Assembly (NCBI RefSeq): GCF_009176645.1
Contig: NZ_AP019007.1
Location: forward strand, 1,364,001 to 1,428,000
Direction: 5' to 3'
DNA length: 64,000 nt
DNA from: Enterobacter oligotrophicus
GTDB taxonomy: Bacteria > Pseudomonadota > Gammaproteobacteria > Enterobacterales > Enterobacteriaceae
The notes under the pieces are model-generated. The model had not been told where the DNA came from, did not search any database, and saw only the letters and a list, made by a program, of their open reading frames with translations. Both the position numbers and the translations under genes were made by a program. Below, one piece after another: positions 57,948-64,000 of this stretch. Each line of letters starts with the position of its first letter. Within the stretch, counting starts at the first letter, position 1.

Positions 57948-59458
57948 CCCTTCAGCCCCAGACGCTTCGCCAGCCGGTGCAGGTTGGCGACGTCCGTTTC
58001 CAGCGCCCGCGCGCACGCTGCCCAACTGCGGTTATTCTGCTCCAGCGCGCGGGTGATCATCTGACGCTGAAATGTCTCTGTCGCCTCGCGCAGGTTCACG
58101 TTCGCCATTTCCGGCGCTTCCTGAGCCACCACCTGCGCCGTTTCATCATGCAATGCGAAATGCCGCGCGTGGATCACCACTTCATCCCCTGAACGCGTTG
58201 CCCGTGCCAGCACTACCGCACGGTGAATCGCATGTTCCAGCTCGCGCACGTTGCCCGGCCAGCCGTAATTCAGCAGATGGCTGCGCGCCCCTGTGCTCAG
58301 CACCACGCGGGAAAGCCCCATTTTGAGCCGACACTGCTCGCAGAAAAAGCCCGCCAGCAGCACCACATCTTCCCCGCGTTCGCGCAGTGGCGGTACGGAG
58401 AGCGGAAAGACGCTCAGGCGATGGAACAGATCGGCACGGAAATTCCCGGCCAGCACCTCTTCGCGCAGGTCACGGTTAGTGGCCGCCAGCACGCGCACAT
58501 CCACCCTTAAGCTGCGGTCATCACCCACGCGCTGAATATCGCCGTACTGCAATACGCGCAGCAGCTTAGCCTGTAGCGACAGCGACAGTTCACCAATCTC
58601 ATCCAGGAACAGCGTGCCGTTATCGGCCATTTCAAACTTACCGCTGCGGTTGCTGATCGCCCCGGTAAAGGCCCCTTTGACGTGACCAAACAGTTCACTT
58701 TCCGCCACGCTTTCCGGCAGGGCCGCGCAGTTGAGATACACCAGCGGATTCACCGCGCGCGGCGAGGCTTCATGAATTGACTTCGCCACCAGCTCTTTAC
58801 CGGTGCCGGTTTCACCAAAGATCAGCACGTTCAAATCGGAGGCCGCGACAATATCGATCTCTTTTTTCAACTGCATCATGCCCGGTGAAAGCCCAATCAT
58901 CTCGGTGTGCGTCACCTGCTCAAACGCCGCCGGACTGCCGGGAAGAATGTTCTGGCTCTCCAGTTGCTCAATCAACAGCGCATTGTTCAACGCGCCAGCG
59001 GCCAGCGCCGCAATCAGGCGCAGCTCTTCGTCGCTGAAGGTGTCGAACTGGTCCGGTGACATACCGTCGAGGGTCAGCGCGCCAATCAGGTTTTGCCCGG
59101 CAAACAGCGGCAGGCCGATGCAGGCGTGGACTTTAAGGCTCTCCTGTCCGGGGATCAGGCCATCATACGGATCGGGCAGATCGCTGTCCGCCGGGAAGCG
59201 CACCACATCACCTGCCCTCGCAATCGTTTCCAGACGCGGGTGCCCTTCCAGAGTAAAACGCCGTCCCAGCACGTCCTGCGCCAGCCCGTCAATCGCCAGC
59301 GGAATGAACTGTCGCCCTTCGTAGCGCAGCAGCGCCGAGGCATCACACGCCAGCACGTGGCGCAGGGTGGAGATCAGCCGCTGAAAGCGATCCTGGTGGC
59401 CAATACCGGTTTGCAGTTCAATGGCGATCTTCGCCAGTACATCTACGGAAAAGCTCAT
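57944..59458 (-). CDS. norR: NorR, nitric-oxide-sensing sigma-54 activator
   Basis: A 504-residue bacterial enhancer-binding protein. N-terminal GAF domain (about 20-170) that holds the NO-sensing iron, central AAA+ domain with Walker A GETGTGKE near 216, GAFTGA near 268 and DEIGELS near 290, and a Fis-type [33 protein letters not shown] at the C terminus (about 475-504). The ATG at 59458 matches the family start [16 protein letters not shown]. It activates divergent norVW. Confidence 0.97.
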   Translation of the reverse strand: MSFSVDVLAKIAIELQTGIGHQDRFQRLISTLRHVLACDASALLRYEGRQFIPLAIDGLAQDVLGRRFTLEGHPRLETIARAGDVVRFPADSDLPDPYDGLIPGQESLKVHACIGLPLFAGQNLIGALTLDGMSPDQFDTFSDEELRLIAALAAGALNNALLIEQLESQNILPGSPAAFEQVTHTEMIGLSPGMMQLKKEIDIVAASDLNVLIFGETGTGKELVAKSIHEASPRAVNPLVYLNCAALPESVAESELFGHVKGAFTGAISNRSGKFEMADNGTLFLDEIGELSLSLQAKLLRVLQYGDIQRVGDDRSLRVDVRVLAATNRDLREEVLAGNFRADLFHRLSVFPLSVPPLRERGEDVVLLAGFFCEQCRLKMGLSRVVLSTGARSHLLNYGWPGNVRELEHAIHRAVVLARATRSGDEVVIHARHFALHDETAQVVAQEAPEMANVNLREATETFQRQMITRALEQNNRSWAACARALETDVANLHRLAKRLGLKG

Positions 59459-59470
59459 GTATGCCTCGCT

Positions 59471-59526
59471 GTCATTTTGACAATGCATATTGTCATATTG
59501 ACTCTTTTTAAGATAGTCATAATGAC
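59471..59526 (+). promoter_or_regulatory. Three NorR enhancer sites
   Basis: GTCATTTTGAC (59471), GTCATATTGAC (59492) and GTCATAATGAC (59516) each fit GT-N7-AC, spaced 21 and 24 bases, as in the E. coli norV enhancer. Confidence 0.93.
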
Positions 59527-59581
59527 TACCCATTCCGGGCTATAAAATAATAAAACGATAAAAATCAATTAAATAAAAAAC

Positions 59582-59597
59582 TGGCACGCATCTTGAT
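59582..59597 (+). promoter_or_regulatory. Sigma-54 promoter of norVW with a non-consensus -12
   Basis: TGGCAC at -24 and TTGA at -12 with the correct GG-N10 spacing. The -12 dinucleotide reads GA in place of the nearly invariant GC. Confidence 0.75.
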
Positions 59598-59645
59598 ATA
59601 GCTAAACCAACTTATTTGAAAACGCCGTATTACACTGAGGTTGCT

Positions 59646-61088
59646 ATGTCTATTCTGGTAAAAAATAACATTCATTGGGTTGGTCAACGTGACTGGGAAG
59701 TACGTGATTTTCACGGCACGGAATATAAAACGCTGCGCGGCAGCAGCTACAACAGCTATCTCATTCGTGAAGGTAAAAACGTGCTGATCGATACCGTCGA
59801 TCACAAATTCAGCCGCGAGTTCGTGCAAAACCTGCGCAGCGAAATCGACCTGAACGACATCGACTACATCATCATCAACCACGCGGAAGAAGACCACGCC
59901 GGAGCATTGACCGAGCTGATGTCTTACATTCCTGACACGCCAATTTACTGCACCACAAACGCCATCGACTCTATCAACGGTCACCATCACCATCCGGAGT
60001 GGAATTTCCACACCGTGAAAACCGGTGATTCGCTGGACATCGGTAACGGCAAACAGCTTATTTTCGTTGAAACGCCAATGCTGCACTGGCCGGACAGCAT
60101 GATGACCTACATGACCGGCGACGCGGTGCTGTTCAGTAACGACGCCTTCGGCCAGCACTACTGCGACGAACGTCTGTTCAATGACGAAGTGGATCAGACT
60201 GAGCTGTTCGAGCAGTGCCAGCGCTACTACGCCAACATCCTGACGCCGTTCAGCCGTCTGGTGACACCTAAAATCACCGAAATCCTCGGCTTTAACCTGC
60301 CGGTGGATATGATTGCGACCTCTCACGGCGTGGTATGGCGTGAAAACCCAACCCAGATTGTCGAGCTGTACCTGAAATGGGCAGCGGATTATCAGGAAGA
60401 TCGCATCACAATTTTCTACGACACTATGTCCAACAACACCCGCATGATGGCGGATGCCATTGCCCAGGGCATTAACGAAGTTGATCCGAACGTAGCGGTG
60501 AAAATCTTCAACGTGGCGCGCAGCGATAAAAACGAAATTCTAACCAACGTCTTCCGCTCCAAAGGCGTGCTGGTGGGCACCTCTACCATGAATAACGTGA
60601 TGATGCCAAAAATTGCTGGCCTGGTAGAAGAGATGACCGGCCTGCGCTTTCGCAACAAGCGTGCCAGCGCCTTTGGCTCTCACGGCTGGAGCGGCGGCGC
60701 GGTAGATCGTCTGTCTACCCGACTGCAGGACGCCGGTTTTGAGATGTCCATGAGCCTGAAAGCCAAATGGCGTCCGGACATCGACGCGCTGGAAATCTGC
60801 CGTCAGCACGGCCGTGACATCGCTCGTCAGTGGGCGCTCGCACCGCTGCCTGAAGCTGTAGCAAAACCAGCCGAACAGCCGCAGACCTGTGCCGCGACAG
60901 CCAGTACAGATCTCGGCCCACGCATGCAGTGCAGCGTCTGCCAGTGGATCTACGACCCGGAACTGGGCGAGCCGCTGCAGGATGTTGCCCCTGGCACTCC
61001 GTGGAGCGATGTACCGGACAACTTCCTCTGCCCGGAATGTTCCCTCGGTAAAGACGTCTTTGACGAACTGGGTACGGAGGCAAAATGA
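59646..61088 (+). CDS. norV: NorV, flavorubredoxin nitric oxide reductase
   Basis: A 480-residue flavodiiron protein. The metallo-beta-lactamase-like di-iron site is HAEEDHAG near residue 81-88, the flavodoxin domain begins near 255 ([16 protein letters not shown]), and a C-terminal rubredoxin domain has CSVCQW near 428 and CPECS near 463. It reduces NO to N2O anaerobically. The ATG at 59646 gives [13 protein letters not shown]; the upstream TTG-type start is not conserved. Confidence 0.98.
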   Translation: MSILVKNNIHWVGQRDWEVRDFHGTEYKTLRGSSYNSYLIREGKNVLIDTVDHKFSREFVQNLRSEIDLNDIDYIIINHAEEDHAGALTELMSYIPDTPIYCTTNAIDSINGHHHHPEWNFHTVKTGDSLDIGNGKQLIFVETPMLHWPDSMMTYMTGDAVLFSNDAFGQHYCDERLFNDEVDQTELFEQCQRYYANILTPFSRLVTPKITEILGFNLPVDMIATSHGVVWRENPTQIVELYLKWAADYQEDRITIFYDTMSNNTRMMADAIAQGINEVDPNVAVKIFNVARSDKNEILTNVFRSKGVLVGTSTMNNVMMPKIAGLVEEMTGLRFRNKRASAFGSHGWSGGAVDRLSTRLQDAGFEMSMSLKAKWRPDIDALEICRQHGRDIARQWALAPLPEAVAKPAEQPQTCAATASTDLGPRMQCSVCQWIYDPELGEPLQDVAPGTPWSDVPDNFLCPECSLGKDVFDELGTEAK

Positions 61089-62218
61089 ACAACGGTATCG
61101 TCATTATCGGCTCGGGCTTTGCCGCCCGTCAGCTGGTGAAAAACATCCGCAAGCAGGATGCTAACGTGCCGTTGACGGTGATTGCCGCCGACAGCATGGA
61201 CGAGTACAACAAGCCTGATTTAAGCCATGTCATTAGCCAGAATCAGCGTGCTGAAGAGCTCACCCGCCAGACGGCGGGGGAGTTCGCAGAACAGTTTAAC
61301 CTGCGCCTGTTCCCGTACACGTGGGTAAGCGATATCGACGCCAGCGCGCATGTGGTGAAAGCAAAAGATAAAACCTGGCAGTACGACAAGCTGGTACTGG
61401 CGACAGGTGCCTCCGCTTTCGTTCCACCGGTTGAAGGCCGTGAGCTGATGATCACCCTGAACAGCCAGCAGGAGTATCAGGCCAGTGAAACGCTGTTACG
61501 TGACGCACAGAAAGTGATGATTGTCGGCGGCGGCCTGATTGGCACCGAGCTGGCGATGGATTTCTGCCGTGCGGGAAAATCCGTCACCCTGGTTGACCAC
61601 GCAGCCAGCATTCTGTCGGCGCTGATGCCAGCAGAAGTAAGCAGTCGCTTACAGCATCGTCTGACCGATATGGGCGTGCATCTGCTGCTGAAATCTCAGC
61701 TGCAATCTTTGACTCAAACCGGGAGTGGCATCCGCGCCACGCTCGACCACAACCGCAGCGTTGAGGTGGATGTGGTTGTCGCGGCCACCGGCCTTCGCCC
61801 GGAAACCGCGCTGGCACATCGTGCCGGAGCAGAGACAAACCGTGGCGTGAAGGTGGATAGCTACCTGCAAACCACGCAACCGGATATTTATGCTCTGGGT
61901 GACTGCGCCGAAATCAATGGTCAGGTTCTGCCCTTCCTGCAACCGATTCAGTTAAGCGCCATGTATCTGGCAAAAAACCTGCTCGGCGCTAACGCTCCGC
62001 TGAAATTGCCTGCCATGCTGGTGAAGGTAAAAACACCGGAGTTGCCGCTGCATCTCGCAGGTGAAACGCAGCGACAGGATCTAAGCTGGCAGATAGCCAT
62101 TGAACCACAGGGGATGGTGGCTCGCGGTGCTGACAACGACGGGCAGTTACGCGCCTTCGTGGTCAGTGAAGATCGGATGAAGGAGGCTTTTGCTCTGCTG
62201 AAATCGTTGCCTGCATAA
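61085..62218 (+). CDS. norW: NorW, NADH:flavorubredoxin reductase
   Basis: A 377-residue flavoprotein with an N-terminal FAD loop [10 protein letters not shown] near residue 5, NADH loop [14 protein letters not shown] near 142 and the [15 protein letters not shown] block near 268. It passes electrons to NorV's rubredoxin domain. Overlaps norV by four bases. Confidence 0.98.
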   Translation: MNNGIVIIGSGFAARQLVKNIRKQDANVPLTVIAADSMDEYNKPDLSHVISQNQRAEELTRQTAGEFAEQFNLRLFPYTWVSDIDASAHVVKAKDKTWQYDKLVLATGASAFVPPVEGRELMITLNSQQEYQASETLLRDAQKVMIVGGGLIGTELAMDFCRAGKSVTLVDHAASILSALMPAEVSSRLQHRLTDMGVHLLLKSQLQSLTQTGSGIRATLDHNRSVEVDVVVAATGLRPETALAHRAGAETNRGVKVDSYLQTTQPDIYALGDCAEINGQVLPFLQPIQLSAMYLAKNLLGANAPLKLPAMLVKVKTPELPLHLAGETQRQDLSWQIAIEPQGMVARGADNDGQLRAFVVSEDRMKEAFALLKSLPA

Positions 62219-62267
62219 CCCTCCGTCTCTTACCACGCTTACTTAACCTTCGGATTTTATTATCCAC

Positions 62268-62295
62268 AGCCCCGATGTCCTGGGGCTTTTTTTTG
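62268..62295 (+). terminator. Rho-independent terminator of norVW
   Basis: AGCCCC / GGGGCT stem with an eight-base loop, followed by a run of nine T, 50 bases after the norW stop. Confidence 0.93.
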
Positions 62296-62462
62296 CGTAT
62301 TTTATTCAACATATAAATACAAAGCAGATAAATCATCGCTATCATTCCTTTTATTATTTCTTCCATCAATATATAAATGCGGAACACCTGAAAAACATTA
62401 ACCTGTTTTATTCCCTGATTCCGGCTTACGCTGAAAAGGTATTCCTCAGCCGGAGATATCCC

Positions 62463-62621
62463 ATGGCCACCTTTACCAAAGAACTTAACTATCTTTCCAG
62501 CTATTTTAAACAGGCAAAGAAAGTGGAACCTGTTTTATTTCGCTGGTTTTACCTGAGCCCGGAAGCGCGTATAGAGCGCCTGCGCGAACTGATGATGCCG
62601 GTGAGCCGCGTTAAACGGTAA
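62463..62621 (+). CDS. 52-residue small protein of unknown family
   Basis: MATFTKELNYLSSYFKQAKK, followed by a predicted helical segment (FRWFYLSPEARIERLRELM) and ending SRVKR. Charged and aromatic, without a signal or membrane segment. GGAGATATCCC provides a ribosome site and a perfect terminator begins three bases after the stop, so the frame has the limits of a true monocistronic gene. I do not recognise the family. Confidence 0.65.
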   Translation: MATFTKELNYLSSYFKQAKKVEPVLFRWFYLSPEARIERLRELMMPVSRVKR

Positions 62622-62623
62622 CC

Positions 62624-62659
62624 GTAACAAAAAACGGCTCTGGTGCCGTTTTTTGTTAC
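62624..62659. terminator. Perfect 15-bp terminator after the 52-residue ORF
   Basis: GTAACAAAAAACGGC / GCCGTTTTTTGTTAC with a six-base loop; bidirectional. Confidence 0.92.
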
Positions 62660-62834
62660 GCTAAAAGCGGAACTCTTTATTAATTGCTTCATTGTTTATC
62701 TGAAGAATGATTTGCTTAACAAATATAACTTAAATTTATTTATTCGGTGTCACATTTTTATTCAAGCCTCTTTCATCTCAAAATAAAAGCTGTTATTTTT
62801 CGACGTGAATTAAGTCCTTTTGGAATCCTATCTC

Positions 62835-64000
62835 ATGAACGCATTCAGTTATCTGCAACGTCTGGGTAAAGCCCTGATGCTGCCTATCGCAACCTTACCG
62901 GTTGCAGCCATATTATTACGCCTCGGCCAGCCTGACGTTTTTAATATTCCCTTTATCGCCAGTGCGGGTGGCGGGATCTTCGACAGTCTACCGCTGTTAT
63001 TTGCGTTGGGTATTGCCATTGGTCTGGCGAAAGACAATGCAGGCGCAGCGGCACTCGCCGGTGCTGTCGGCTTCCTGGTGCTCACCAAAGCCACGGCGGT
63101 AATTAACGCATCAATTAACATGTCCTTCTTCGCCGGGATCATTGCGGGCGTGGTGGCAGGCCACTGCTACAACCGCTTCTCAAACACTAAGCTGCCAGAT
63201 TTCCTCGCATTCTTCGCCGGTAAACGCCTGGTGCCGATCATGACCGGGTTAATCTGTCTGTTTATCGCCTGGATCTGTGGCTACGTATGGCCTTCCGTAC
63301 AACACGGGATTGATACCTTCAGCCTGCTGGTGTCACGCAGCGGCGAGCCAGGCTGGTTTATCTATGGCGTACTTAACCGTGCGTTGATTCCATTTGGTCT
63401 GCACTACATCCTGCACTCTGTCTTCTGGTTCAGCCTGGGTGATTGCCTGAAAGTCACCTACGATGCGGCAAGTGCAGTACACAACATCTGCCTTGCGCCG
63501 GATGTGGTGAAAGGCCTTGTCGTGGGCGGTGCGGTGCCGGGTATCGACGGCTCCAGCATTACCCAGATTGCCACCGATCTGACCCGTGGCGATCTCAACC
63601 GCTTCTTCGCGGGCGATCCGCATGCCGGTGTTTACATGGCGTGGGCGTACCCCATCTTTATGGGTGGTCTGCCAGGTGCTGCGCTGGCAATGTACTTTGC
63701 TGCGCCAAAAGCACGCCGTTCTGCGGTAGGCGGGATGCTGCTCTCCGTTGCGCTGACGGCCTTCCTGACCGGTATCACCGAGCCAATCGAGTTCTCCTTC
63801 CTGTTCCTCGCCCCTGCCCTGTATGCGCTACATGCAGTGCTGGCTGGCGTGAGCATGGTGATCGCCAACAGCCTCGGCGTGCTGCATGGCTTTGGTTTCT
63901 CGGCAGGGCTTATCGATTTTGTCCTGAACTGGGGACTCGCCACAAAACCGTGGATACTGATCCCGCTGATCGCCCTGTTCTTTGTGATTTACTTTGTGGT
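62835..64000 (+). CDS. NagE-like PTS glucose/N-acetylglucosamine-family EIIC (3' end outside window)
   Basis: 388 residues are visible before the window ends in mid-gene. The sequence MNAFSYLQRLGKALMLPIAT, LAGAVGFLVLTKA, KLPDFLAFFAGKRLVPIMTG, GLHYILHSVFW and GVTEP-equivalent GITEPIEFSFLFLAP align with E. coli NagE through all membrane segments. Between the GLH stretch (about residue 190) and GDLNRFFAGDPHAG (about 255) it has roughly 35 more residues than NagE, containing GGAVPGIDGSSI. Domains IIB and IIA should follow. The imported sugar is unknown. It begins after a 175-base AT-rich gap; hypF, next in E. coli, is not here. Confidence 0.9.
   Translation, partial: MNAFSYLQRLGKALMLPIATLPVAAILLRLGQPDVFNIPFIASAGGGIFDSLPLLFALGIAIGLAKDNAGAAALAGAVGFLVLTKATAVINASINMSFFAGIIAGVVAGHCYNRFSNTKLPDFLAFFAGKRLVPIMTGLICLFIAWICGYVWPSVQHGIDTFSLLVSRSGEPGWFIYGVLNRALIPFGLHYILHSVFWFSLGDCLKVTYDAASAVHNICLAPDVVKGLVVGGAVPGIDGSSITQIATDLTRGDLNRFFAGDPHAGVYMAWAYPIFMGGLPGAALAMYFAAPKARRSAVGGMLLSVALTAFLTGITEPIEFSFLFLAPALYALHAVLAGVSMVIANSLGVLHGFGFSAGLIDFVLNWGLATKPWILIPLIALFFVIYFV

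Noticed and set aside
62163..62387. 74-codon minus-strand frame with a hydrophobic start
   Set aside because: It runs through the norVW terminator and into norW; no ribosome site and no family match.

Overview
The window is a chromosomal segment of an enterobacterium close to Enterobacter. From about 20.9 kb to 62.2 kb the gene order is that of the Escherichia coli stretch yqaE-stpA-alaE-ygaC-ygaM-nrdHIEF-proVWX-ygaY-mprA-emrAB-luxS-micA-gshA-yqaAB-tRNA-csrA-alaS-recX-recA-pncC-mltB-srlAEBD-gutM-srlR-gutQ-norRVW. Many products are near-identical to the E. coli proteins (CsrA, RecA, NrdF). REP/BIME palindromes, a serV-argVYZQ-like tRNA operon and the sRNA MicA support the same placement. Nothing in the window looks like a prophage, transposon or CRISPR array.

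Layout. (1) 1-6435: the 3' end of a giant BapA-like repeat adhesin and its dedicated type I secretion system (TolC-like pore, ABC exporter, HlyD-like adaptor). (2) 6.6-12.0 kb: a block of accessory regulators and enzymes (AraC, NTF2-like, DUF6622, aminotransferase, LysR, SDR, methyltransferase). (3) 12.1-20.9 kb: a compact catabolic operon read leftwards (ankyrin protein, FdrA-like, YlbE-like, NCS2 permease, carbamate kinase, Tat-exported amidohydrolase) with a divergent LysR regulator. It is the best candidate here for an undescribed pathway. It resembles the E. coli oxamate carbamoyltransferase module but lacks the AllH (YlbF) partner and adds a cytosine-deaminase-like hydrolase and a purine/pyrimidine-type permease. 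(4) 20.9-31.3 kb: YqaE, a YodC-like protein, StpA, alanine exporter, aerobic class Ib ribonucleotide reductase with two NrdR boxes, and the ProU osmoprotectant transporter with its osmoregulated promoter. (5) 31.5-42.4 kb: an intact YgaY-type MFS transporter, the mprA-emrAB efflux operon, an accessory type-2 isopropylmalate synthase with a convergent AraC regulator, luxS, MicA with a sigma-E promoter, gshA, yqaA and yqaB. (6) 42.5-48.8 kb: four identical tRNA-Arg(ACG) genes on a 141-bp repeat plus tRNA-Ser(GCU), then csrA, alaS, recX, recA (LexA box) and pncC. (7) 48.9-51.5 kb: a zinc ABC operon absent from the E. coli order, headed by a Zur-like box and a previously unlisted 35-residue membrane peptide. 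(8) 51.6-62.2 kb: mltB, the sorbitol operon and the nitric-oxide detoxification genes norR/norVW with three NorR enhancer sites. (9) 62.4-64.0 kb: a 52-residue orphan small protein and the start of a NagE-like PTS permease that runs off the window.

How the parts work together: the core segment covers DNA repair, deoxynucleotide supply, osmotic and nitrosative stress, thiol and quorum metabolism and sorbitol uptake. The accessory insertions add biofilm adhesion, nitrogen-heterocycle catabolism, zinc scavenging and a PTS sugar. Start codons were moved from the longest ORF to the best ribosome-binding site or family-conserved start for about fifteen genes, and the reasons are given per entry. 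Promoter, terminator and repeat calls are by eye.
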